A DNA stretch of 64,000 nt from NCBI RefSeq assembly GCF_003711515.1, contig NW_021167080.1, forward strand, positions 5,536,346 to 5,600,345. The letters run 5' to 3'. A program made the translations under genes and the position numbers. Below are positions 1-9,825 of this stretch, in pieces. Positions within the stretch are counted from its first letter, which is position 1, and each line of letters opens with the position of its first letter. The notes beneath the pieces were generated by a model that was not told the DNA's origin, did no database searches, and saw only the letters and a list, made by a program, of their open reading frames with translations. Source of the DNA: Sodiomyces alkalinus F11 (Eukaryota > Ascomycota > Sordariomycetes > Glomerellales > Plectosphaerellaceae).

Positions 1-1052
1 ACGGTCGTGGTCGGGATTGACCGAGAAGATGGTGGCAGCCCAGCGTCTGAGTCGAGGGGCGTCGGTGGCATTTTTTATTTATTTATTTCTTGTCTATGGA
101 TCGGACTGCATATGTTCGTTTGTCACTACCTTAGGGATCCAGGATCCGGAAATCATGACAGGCGGTTGGCAATACTGGCGTTGGGGTGAGGGATAGCTGT
201 CGACTATGGTGGTCAACGTCACCTTTTTTCTGTCTTTTTTTCTTTTCTATTTTGCTTCCCCCTTCACCTGAGCCTTTTCTTGCTGTGTTATAGGCACATT
301 CGGTACAACTAGCATTAGCGATCTGGACATTCAAAGTGAAAATTGCGAGTCCCCGCTGTGTGCTTGTCACGTCGTCTCGATGGGTGAGTGGTGACTGGGC
401 ATCTATACCGTGTTCCTCGGTCTTGAAGACCACCTGAGGTCTTACTCTTTATTGTAACCCCAGTGCAATTCCTGGCTCTTGGCACCCTGGACAGTATCTC
501 AAATGGTCAAGTCAAGGTGGTTTTCTTTCAACAACAAAGCACCTGGTGGAATTGGTCGATCTGGTTCAACTTTTGACAACAACTGATGAAGCCAGCGGCG
601 ATAGGACCTCATGAGCTCGTACTTTGAGACCGCCGATGAGCAGAATATCCGGATAATAATGGTGGACTTTCGGATAATTCGGTAAGGAACGGGAGAGATG
701 CTCACCCAATTCGGTTCCGATGACCACGATTATGAAGATATATAGTATATAAGGTAGCTGTCGTGGTGCTCATGGTCGAGGACCTTCAGTGCGTAGGTCA
801 TACTCCCATAGTTGATAAGTCGTACTTACAGTGTCAGTCGTAATTACCCCGTACTTCCATGAAATATTGGCCAATGAGGAAGGCTCCTCGGTATATCCGT
901 CGACTTGTTGCCGGCCATACCTCAACCGACCGACGAGGGGCATTCATGAGCAAGTTCAGGGTTCAGTTGAACCATCTCATCAGTATATAACAACCCCAGT
1001 TTTCTGTGAAGATCGGAACGCCCTTGTATCACACAATCCCCTCAAAGTGATC
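1..1052. other. Intergenic, upstream of hydrolase gene
   Basis: No supported gene. Short open frames here lack family motifs and splice logic. An open frame in phase with the downstream hydrolase extends back to a GTG near position 831, but the first in-frame ATG is at 1053, so this stretch is taken as promoter and 5' leader. Confidence 0.5.
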
Positions 1053-1313
1053 ATGTCTGGCCCCGAGAATCCCATGCCCCCACCAACTCTCAAGCCCCAA
1101 GTGTCCAAGCGGACCATCCTCATGGCTGGCCTCCCCTGCGATGTCTATGGCCTTGAGGAACTTGCCTCGGCAACGTTATCGGAACAGGGGCTCTCTGGTC
1201 TCTCGTGCCTGTGGCTCCATCACCCGCGCACCAGGAGCAAAGAAGACATGGGTTCCTTCGCAGACCGCATCATGAGCGAATGGCATTGTCGACAAGAACA
1301 GCAGCAACAACAA

Positions 1314-1354
<41 letters not shown>

Positions 1355-2397
1355 AAGCAGCAGGGGGAGGCGCGGACTCCTCGCCCTAGCGTTTGATCAA
1401 CGAAACCACGGAGGTCGGATGGTCGAGGAGCGTGCGAACCGGGCGTGGCGCAACGGGAACCCAGCGCACGCCGTCGACATGTTTGGTGGCATTGCGGGAA
1501 TGGTAACTGACACCCAGGGGCTGATGGACCTGGTAGCTGGCTACGTGAGGATGGAGGTGGAGTCGATCCTTCAACGGAGTGGCGAGGGGAGAGGCGGAAG
1601 CAGGGCGGAATGGGATGTCGAAGTCGACCAACATCTCGTGCTGGGCGTGAGTCTGGGCGGGCATAGCGCATGGCAGGCCCTGTTCGCCGAAGAAAGAATC
1701 AAAGCTGGTGTGGTCATCATCGGCTGTCCTGATTACATGGGTGAGTATTCCATTCGTGTTCCCGCCTCTGCAGGTTCCCTCCAGAACGGCAGCCCGACGC
1801 CCCATTGAAAACTTGAATGAGTGGTTGTCATGAGGATATGTGTACTTGTACTCGGCTGACGATGTGGTGACCACAGCGCTCATGTCTAACCGGGCGAAGT
1901 TGTCCAAGCTCACTACCTTCAGGGCAGACGACGACGGTGCTTCGTTCCTGGGTAGCAGAGACTTCCCCCGGGATCTCGTCCGCGCTTGCTTGAGACATGA
2001 TCCCAAAGGTATTCTCTTCGGCACTGCCCCTATTCCGGAGGCCACTGCCACCCTCTCCCCAGAGGAACAGCGCAGGTTGCGGGGCATTCTGGATAACCAC
2101 GTTCGAGGAAAGAAAGTGCTGGTCTGCTCGGGCGGCGACGACAAGTTGGTGCCGTATACCATGGCCCGTCCGTTCGTGGAGTTTTTGGAGAACGCTACTC
2201 GGACATGTTACGCCGACCTTGGCTTGGTTGTGGAAAATATAGTATACGAAGGTGTCGGCCATGTATTTAGTGATGGCATGGTGAAAGATGCTTGCCGATT
2301 CTTGCTTGACGAGGTGGAGTCCGCTCCCGTAGCTGATACATCTGCGACAGAGTCAGGCTCTAGGACTGCAGGTGATGAGGGTCGGTCGAAGATCTAG
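1053..2397 (+). CDS. Alpha/beta hydrolase (serine esterase-like) with polyglutamine tract
   Basis: Two exons, 1053-1740 and 1877-2397, giving 402 residues. The donor is GTGAGT and the acceptor CACAG; the join keeps frame and gives CPDYM-ALMSNRAKLSK. The nucleophile elbow GVSLGGH lies near residue 198, the likely acid in GGDDKLVPY and the catalytic histidine in YEGVGHVF near the C-terminus. This Ser-Asp-His order is that of alpha/beta hydrolases. A CAG-rich tract (about 1300-1348) encodes roughly 18 glutamines between the first strand region and the LALAFDQRNHG segment; it is probably a surface loop expansion. The substrate is unknown. The gene converges on the DUF218 gene with only 69 bp between stop codons. 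The start is the first ATG in frame; an earlier GTG exists but is not a likely eukaryotic start. Confidence 0.75.
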
Positions 2398-2466
2398 ACG
2401 GCGCTGCACTTAATATTAATACATGCACGATCGTCTATGAATATCTGCATGCATTCGTGGACCTGC

Positions 2467-3338
2467 TTAAGCCCACGGTCTCACTTCCCCATCGACCAGG
2501 GCCTCCCCTCCATCATCCAACATTCTCGTCAAAAGCCCGCTCCGCGCCCTTTCCTCCCGCGAAACAAAGAGCCATTGACTAACGCCCCAGGGGTTCCTAC
2601 TTGCCCTTTTCCCGGCCAACACCGGCCCCACACCATGCGGATCAGCCGTCCACTGATCCACTGCGCGTTGGACTCCCGCAATTGCACCGGTCTTTGCCAC
2701 TTCGCCGTCGGCCGCGGGGACCATCCCCGGAGGGTCAACGCCGACAAACTCGACCCTGTCGAGCGGGAACCCGATGGCCGCGCAGTGACCCTGAACGATC
2801 CGCGGGCGCTTGAAGGCGTGGCTGACGACCGTGAGTCTACCGGGCCAAGAAGGCGAGCCGACCCTTCCGCGGCGTCGCCAAAAGTGAACCAAGGGAAATA
2901 GGACGTTGTGGTATGAGTCAAGCGCCTGTTCGTCCACGAAGATGCGGTTTGCCGCATCTTCGGCGGGGAGGATGTTGAAATAGGCGTTGGACGAGGCGAG
3001 GTTGGCGTAGCTCTGTGCTTCGGAGAGACGACGAGTCTCTGTCCTTGTTGGGCCGCTGATTTGAGCGTTCGCCGACTTGTTAGATTTAGGTCCTCGAAAC
3101 GAGTCAGGGGAAGGAAAAAGTCGGCGACTTGCCCTGAGAAGACGAGCTCGGCATGCGGATCATCCCGGAGACAGGTTAGGCCGGCTTTGATATGTTCTAT
3201 GAAGGTTGGTGTCTCCCCAGCTTGGAAGTCGGCGATGAGCCACTCAGCTTCGTCGGCGCCGCGGCTTGGTCCGCCTGTCCAGATACCGTGGCAGCAGACT
3301 ATAATTAGGTGGTCGGGTGTGGGTGTTGATGGTGGCAT
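2467..3338 (-). CDS. DUF218 (YdcF-like) domain protein
   Basis: Two exons on the minus strand, 3338-3133 and 3055-2467, giving 264 residues. The intron (3056-3132, 77 bp) starts with GC (GCAAGT) and ends TCAG. Only this join links VFSG to [17 protein letters not shown] and rebuilds the SGG..T..E motif typical of the DUF218/YdcF family. The N-terminus ([13 protein letters not shown]) is the first strand, and [13 protein letters not shown] with FVGVDPPG are later conserved segments of fungal members. The family is a Rossmann-like fold of unproven activity (bacterial YdcF binds S-adenosylmethionine). Start ATG 3338 is followed directly by the conserved strand. There is no signal peptide. It shares no promoter with the folate gene downstream, which is transcribed in the same direction from 5088. 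Confidence 0.75.
3056..3132 (-). other. GC-AG intron
   Basis: Minus-strand intron with 5' GCAAGT and 3' ATCAG inside the DUF218 gene. No GT donor nearby keeps the conserved SGG motif in frame. Confidence 0.65.
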
Positions 3339-3792
3339 CTTGTGTCGCACTCGCAGCGAAGATGCATGTAAGAAGTTGAAGTTTGTCTTGTCCATTGGGG
3401 TATTTAATATTAAATCAGGAATAATGACCGAAAACTGGAAAATCATGTGATTTTCCCGATTTACATGATCTTGAGGCACCCCGTTCGAAGAGACAAGAAA
3501 GACATCACCGCCAGAGACCGAGAACGCGCTGGCTGACACGAGGTAGCCAGTTCAATTACAGAAGGACTCTGGTTTCTTGCATTCAATAGCATACGGTCCG
3601 ATGGGACGGGTGTCTCTTTCAAGATGAACAATGGCTTATGAAAAAACAAGGCTTGGAAGTCTTTTTCGGAGCCCAAGGGATGGGCAGAACGACGACCTTC
3701 ACGGACCGCATGTTTCTCGTGACGACAGTCCACCTTGCCGATCTCCATCCGAAAATAATCGATTCCCGTCTAGAAAGCCTCATCGTTTGGAA
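3339..3792. other. Intergenic between DUF218 and FOL3 genes
   Basis: Holds the DUF218 promoter (minus strand) and the 3' flank of the folate gene. Open frames of up to 95 codons exist on the minus strand but show no recognisable domain. Confidence 0.5.
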
Positions 3793-5088
3793 TCAAAGGG
3801 ACCGGTCGTACAATCGGTACGCATCTCCCACTAAATACAAGCTGCCAGTCAGAACCACAGGCCCGTCCCGTCGGATCACCTCCGCGATACCCGCCGCCAA
3901 AGACCCTCTACCTTCGCCTTCACCCGACTCCTCAAAACTCAGACATGGAACACCTAGCTTTGTCACAATTTCGCGCAGCGACGAAGGCTTGACGGGCTCA
4001 ACCCAAGGCATGGTGGGCCTCCTGCTGAACGCCACGCAGACCACACTGTCACCTGGACGCACGAGCGTACGGAGCATACCCGCGGCGTCCTTGCCGTCCT
4101 GTTTGGAGACGGCCACGATCCAGGTGATAGATTGGCCGGCGTTCTGCCTAACTCGACTCTCCACAAAGGTAGCCAGCGTCTCCGCGGATTGAGGATTATG
4201 TGCGCCGTCGATGAGGATCCTCTTCGCCTCTTCCGAGTCTTGGGGGTCAAGTTTCACCTCTATCCAGGACAGCCTCCCCAAGTGAGTGGTGCCTTTCAAG
4301 AGGGGTAGCGCATCACTGATGGACAGGCGAAGCTCCGGGAACGCCAAGCGGAAAGCGGTGATGGCACAGGCCATATTCTGCGCCTGGTGAGGCATGATGT
4401 CAGACTGAGAGAGCTCTTCTAGGAGACCTTCCTGCTCCGTAGTCACATGAAGCGGAGCGCCCACGGCGAAAGCGTGCCTGGCAAATACGTCGAGAACCTC
4501 GGGCGGGTTGCTCCCATCTACAACGCACGGGACGCTGGTCCTCATGATAGCGGCCTTCTCTTGCGCGATCAGCGGCAAGGTGTCGCCCAAGAGCTTCTGA
4601 TGATCCAGACCGATTTTGGTGATAACGGTGACTTTCTTCCTGGCCAAGGCATTGGTGGAATCTAGCCTACCGCCAAGTCCGACTTCGACAATGCCAGTCG
4701 CGACGTTGGCATCATCAAAGGCAGAAAAGGCTACGAGCGTGCCTATTTCGAACTCGGTGAGAGAAGACAGAGACTGCTCCTCGAGAACGGGGTGGGTGGA
4801 TTGTTGCGACTGGCGTCGCGCTTGGCCATCCAGCACCTGTTGGCGGAGCTGGTTGTACTTTTGCGCCGTTATGGGGACACCGTTGGTTTTGATGGCGTCG
4901 CGCGGCTCTACTAGGTAGGGCGAGGTGAAGAGGCCGTTTTCGATCTTGAAGCGTTGGCAGAGGGCGGAGAGATACGTGCACACAGAACCCTTCCCGTTGG
5001 TACCGGCCACATGGATGGCGTCCCATTTCTGGGTGATGGAAGCCATGGCGCGTGCCATGCGGCCGAGTTCGAGGCTAACCCCTTTCAT
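3793..5088 (-). CDS. FOL3: Dihydrofolate synthetase (FolC/Mur ligase family)
   Basis: Single exon, 431 residues. It joins glutamate to dihydropteroate using ATP to make dihydrofolate. Visible motifs: P-loop HVAGTNGKGS near residues 26-35, TSPYLVEPRD near 55, EVGLGGRLDSTN near 137-148 (metal and substrate binding), KIGLDHQKLLGDT, and LIDGAHNPQSAETL in the C-terminal ligase domain. The length fits yeast Fol3 (about 427) better than the longer folylpolyglutamate synthase Met7 (about 548), and no mitochondrial presequence is seen, so dihydrofolate synthetase is preferred. The frame is open upstream of the ATG at 5088 but has no earlier ATG in the stretch I checked. Polyglutamylation activity cannot be excluded from sequence. 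Confidence 0.85.
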   Translation of the reverse strand: MKGVSLELGRMARAMASITQKWDAIHVAGTNGKGSVCTYLSALCQRFKIENGLFTSPYLVEPRDAIKTNGVPITAQKYNQLRQQVLDGQARRQSQQSTHPVLEEQSLSSLTEFEIGTLVAFSAFDDANVATGIVEVGLGGRLDSTNALARKKVTVITKIGLDHQKLLGDTLPLIAQEKAAIMRTSVPCVVDGSNPPEVLDVFARHAFAVGAPLHVTTEQEGLLEELSQSDIMPHQAQNMACAITAFRLAFPELRLSISDALPLLKGTTHLGRLSWIEVKLDPQDSEEAKRILIDGAHNPQSAETLATFVESRVRQNAGQSITWIVAVSKQDGKDAAGMLRTLVRPGDSVVCVAFSRRPTMPWVEPVKPSSLREIVTKLGVPCLSFEESGEGEGRGSLAAGIAEVIRRDGPVVLTGSLYLVGDAYRLYDRSL

Positions 5089-6253
5089 GATGGACTTGTT
5101 GATGGCGGAGCGGCCGCCACGAATGGCTCTGAGTTGGTCTGGGGGTTGATGACTGTGTTGGCTTCGTCCTTCATGATACGACCATGGGACGCATTCAGCT
5201 TTAAATGACCAATGATGCTATGGTATTGGTGACGCGGCGACCATCATATCGTCAGCCATTCTTGTCGTGGATTCATTCCATTGCTGCTGGGTCAGTGGAT
5301 GGTGAGCTCCCAACTCCAATCCTCAGAGGTATTTGTATTTGCGAGCAGGCGGTATTATCTATCTCCTTATCAGGACGTTTATCGCCCATGCTCATGTGGA
5401 ACGCAAAGTCCCTAGGTACCTTCTTACGCGGATGCCGATTGCCTGGGAATAACTCCCATTTCATTTTCTTTCCTAAAGATGTCCATATACCTCCGTATTC
5501 GAGTAAGAGTATCGATATGGATAAGTACTCACCTACAACCGCACCCGGAACAGGACTCGAAGAAACGGGAGCGTGGCACAGGTTCATATGTTGTTGATCG
5601 GTGCAGGCTAATAGAGTGTACTTTAACTTATCCCACTGAATGTGAGAACCCAAAAGTACCCCACTAACAATTCTGGACCAAGGCATGTATGTCCCTTATT
5701 AATTACGTTGTACCTTACTTACCTTAGCTATTCCTGACGCAAGACCAAGGCAGGCACCAGCCACTTCCTTTGCTTACTTCCCCGTATTACTTACCTACGG
5801 GATACTTCGCCTTTCTTCGCTGGCCACCCCGATTCCCCTACACAGTAAATTCAAGCTTAATACCCCGTTGAACACCCTCGATTCCCCCATCCCTCATTTC
5901 TTCCTTTTCCCGTCTATCTGATCGCGTCCTATCTGATCCGATCCACATTTGCCCTCCCCATTTCGGCCCACGCAAAACGTAATCCAGGACAGGGGTCAAA
6001 GTGTGAAGAGCAAGACGAGCACCGGCTAATCATCTATCCATCATCCCTCGTCTCACGCGCAGTCGCATATACACGAATACACATCCTCATCTTCACTTAT
6101 CCCTGCTGCCGACCGGCGACACTGGATTTCGCCCATCACAAAATCTGCCACTGACGAGGCCGCCTAACACCATCACCCGGCGTGCTTTCTCACGACACTT
6201 TGAGTCTCTTCGTTCCATCGCAAATTTCTTCTTTTATCCTGCACGACCCCGAA
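5089..6253. other. Divergent promoter region
   Basis: Lies between the divergent FOL3 (-) and the uncharacterised gene at 6254 (+). It contains CT-rich leader sequence before 6254 and scattered TACCTTAG-type motifs around 5700-5780. No gene could be supported. Confidence 0.5.
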
Positions 6254-7803
6254 ATGGGTCTCCCGTAAGTCCCACTACACGTTCATGTTTGCTCTCTTAG
6301 GGTTTCTCCTATTGGCGGATGCGAAACGGTGGCTCAACGTCGGCGACTCGCAGGCGCGTTGCTCCTCGCCACGGTCTATCGCGTCTTTTGCATGGGTGCT
6401 TTTGCACCGAATTATGATTCTTCTTGCGATGCTCCAGTTTCGCGCGTTCCTCATTATGCTCGCCATGTCGATCGCGGTGTTGTCATCGACCCCCTTTTCA
6501 CCACAGCTTATAGCATCAACATGAAGCATCGTTACACACTCGGCTAATAATCCGATCATATCGATATACATAGTCTCTTCGTTGCCCCCGTCGACTCCGA
6601 CATTGAGCCCAACTCACCGGAGAAGGTTCCTGATGTACCGCCGCGGACTTCCATTCGTAGGAGTCGTCGCCCGAACAACCGCGAGAGCCGCACCCTTCGC
6701 CGTCGCGCCGCTTTCCTCAGGGAATCTTTCCCGACATATGACCTCGAGGCGCCGTCTATCCGCTTTGCGCAGCCATGGGATAGCGCCGGCTTTCCCCCGC
6801 CTTCTGACCCGCCGGCCCGCTACCCCTGGATAGAGTCCGGCCAGCCGCCACCCCCAGAAGCTTATCGTTCCAACCCGGCCGCTCCGCGTCCGGCACATGG
6901 AGCTCACAGAAGTGGTCGCACAGCACGTGCGCGTGTGGGAACCAGTTCTGAAAACCCCACCATCGCGAGCCTTCTGGGGGACCGGTATGCGGTGGTTCAG
7001 ACAAGGACCAGCGTCAGTCCTCCACCGGAAGGGGCGCAACCGTCAAGCCGGTCGAGATTGGTGTCCCGTCATGCAAGGCCGGGCGACATGGATTTGTCCG
7101 ATGTCGATGGATATCGTCGTGATCGTATCGTGAGTCGGTCCCCTCTTTCCCTCCCCCCCCCGTAATTTGTCTGCTGTTTGTGCCTAACCGACGCGCGTCG
7201 CTACAGGCCCCCTCAGTAGCTGCTCGCTTTGACCGCAGCCCTGACCGAGGATCCCTCGGATCCCTCAGGTGGCTACAATCCTCCGAGAGCTCAGCGTCCA
7301 GGCGAGATCGGCTTTCTCGGGCGACGCACCGGCACGGCTCGCATCGTTCTACCGGCCTGGATGGACTCGGAGACCGCACGAGGAGTTTAAGCCCCGAGGT
7401 CTGGGATACCCTCCTCACCACGCTCACCCCCGATCCTCAGCCGCCTAGTGTGGAATCGTCATTCACATCGGCCTCAGCTTCCGCCTCTGCCTCCACGTCT
7501 CAGCACCAGGGTGCCGCAACATCATCCCGGACCTCGTTCCCCATACCAGACATGGCGTATGATCATGTGGGGGAACATCCTTGTGAGAACTCGGACAGTG
7601 AATACGATGAGCCCATGGGTGCGATGTTTGACGGCTTGGATCGTCTCGATATGTCGTTTGTCGACTTCCCGGTCCGTCGCGCACGACGTTTATTCATCCC
7701 TTCAAACGCCCATGACAGCGAAATGGAGTGGGAGGCGGCACGTCGGGCAGTGGTCGCCCGGCTCTGGCCGAGTGAACCTGGACGAGGGTACCTGGACGAG
7801 TGA
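6254..7803 (+). CDS. Uncharacterised Ser/Pro/Arg-rich protein
   Basis: Three exons, 6254-6264, 6574-7129 and 7207-7803, giving 387 residues. The first exon is only 11 nt (ATG GGT CTC CC, donor GTAAGT) and joins at TAG|T to give MGLPLFVAPVDSDIEPN. The second intron (GTGAGT..CTACAG, 77 bp) is in phase 0. The protein has a basic segment (RRSRRPNNRESRTLRRRAA near residues 33-51), a Pro-rich aromatic stretch (FPPPSDPPARYPW), Ser/Ala low complexity near 270-290, and an acidic C-terminal third ending WPSEPGRGYLDE. No enzyme motif, signal peptide or membrane segment is seen. Splicing and codon bias support a real gene of the kind annotated as hypothetical in filamentous fungi; the function is unknown. 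Confidence 0.7.
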
Positions 7804-9825
7804 ACCTTTGCACGAGAAGCTCATTGTATGCGTGCTGGCAGCTGGACCCGAACTTGTTGTACACGTTATGATGTCTGTATTGGATACCTTAGATGCAGGG
7901 AATATGCTGGAGAAGACGACATGAGTGTCCTCTACCGCGTTATACTGCGCCCTCACCATAGAAGGATAATGAATCTCCAACTGTCCGGATGCGGGTGCTA
8001 TCCGGGCTAGGATGCCATTGTTGCTGCTATTGACGGTCCATCATCTTCTGTTTCGTTTACTCGTCGCGACCCGGAGCAGTGTGGTGAAGTTTGGGAGGAG
8101 ACCACCGTTCTGCTAAACGAGCGCTAGAAATTGTTTGTGTACTTCATTCGATCAAGCTCATGCGTCGGACTTGCGAAGAGCGTCAGATACTGTCGCCTTG
8201 TAGCGAGGAAAGGCGATGCGTGCGAAACTTGAAAAGGGAAAACAACCGGTACCAGCGTCCACGTATCTGACTTCCATCGTTCAACCGAAAGCCCCGCCAG
8301 ACGGGCATCCACTTTTTCCGACCTCCGGGCCGACACCGAGACCCATCGGCCCCGAACATATCATATCAAATCGCCATGCTCAGTTATGAGTCGGTGTATG
8401 TTGGCACGGAAGCAGCGTTGCCGAGGTAGCTCTGTTTACTTACCACCTTTGCCTAGGGTACGTTACCTTTAGGCTTCCTCGAAAATTACATTGTAATTAC
8501 TTCGTACCTGCATCACTCTGAGTTGTCGGAAGGGTACTCGGCGTTTCAACTGTTCAACCAGGTCGAGTAAGGTACCTACCTACCTTAGCATTATAACTCC
8601 CTCAGGTATATTACTCACACTTGTCTTAGCGCAGCACTCTAGAAGAAATTGACTGCCATTAATTTGGCCTGTCTCCCATGATACGTACCTACCTAGGTAA
8701 TGCATCAATATCAAGGCATTTCTTACCCACGAATGAAACACCACAGACGTTTCGTTGTATACATATATCTATTCCAATATATGGCTACCCTGGTTTTGAA
8801 GTTGCAAGGCAAGTCGGCAAAACACTAGCTGGCACGTTCCAAAGACACAGGATTGCGCTTGATCTGGGGTATGAAGAATGTCCTTCTGAACCCTGCTAAC
8901 CGAAGTAGGACAGGTACCCGATATGGCTTGGCATTACATGCAGTTGCACCAACTGCCCTGCCTGCTTCCCCTTCCCCCTTCTGCAACTTCGTAAAAAGTA
9001 ATCGGTACGCTAACGTCACTGCCTCCCCGCCGAATTCCAGCGGGCTCCACCCTACCAGTAGCAGTAGCAGGTACGTTGTACGCCGTATCTGCGTACCTTA
9101 ACCTTAGGCACCCCGGTACCTTAGTTTGCGTCTGTACCGACATGGGGAATCGAGCAACACCATCCATGCCCACTCGTCCATAAGACTCGAGGGAAAGCCC
9201 TGAATAAAACACCACTTCTTCACCCGGACGAGACGACTGCATTTTCGATCCACATTCTGGACAACACATTCATTCATTATCAGCCTAATCATCGCTCCTT
9301 TCCGTCCCATCTCACAAACGACATAGTCCCGCCGTACTTTCAGCCGTGTTGCGAACCTGGCTGTTCTGTTCTCACACCGACTCGGTCTTCGACGAAAGGG
9401 CAGCTCGCTGGGGGTATTAGCTTGGTGGTCGTGCGTTGCGGCTCGACCTCGCTGCTTCTTTCCATGGTTCAGGCTCCCCAAAGCTTCGCCATCGATCGTG
9501 ACAATCTGCGCACGAGCTGGCATGCGGTAGGGTTGGGCATGTAATTCTTGCACTGGCTTGTCTGCTCGTTCGATTCCTTCGAGTTTCCACACTCTTTTCA
9601 GCGACGCCCCGATCCGACCCTCCCTACCGAACCTTCCCTACCGACCCTTCTGCACGTTTCCGCACGTCCACAGCACCTCTCCACCTCTCTCGCACAGCGG
9701 ACGATACGAAAAAAAAAACATCTTCGACATTAAAACCGTGACCACGACTCTGATCCAGATAACCCCCTTGACGAACCGCGACTCCGTGGCCTGGCGAGGG
9801 CAGCCTCGTCCGACGTCCATTGGCC
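7804..9825. other. Intergenic, upstream of sepH
   Basis: No supported gene in about 2 kb. It contains repeated CCTTAGG / ACCTAGGT / GGTACCT-type short motifs (8410-8710, 9060-9125) and a CT-rich leader (9590-9700) before the sepH start. Short open frames on both strands show no domains. Confidence 0.5.

Noticed and set aside
831..1052. N-terminal extension of the hydrolase frame
   Set aside because: It begins at GTG and has no ATG before 1053; it lacks conservation signals and is read as leader.
3638..4192. 184-codon plus-strand frame
   Set aside because: Antisense shadow of the FOL3 coding sequence.
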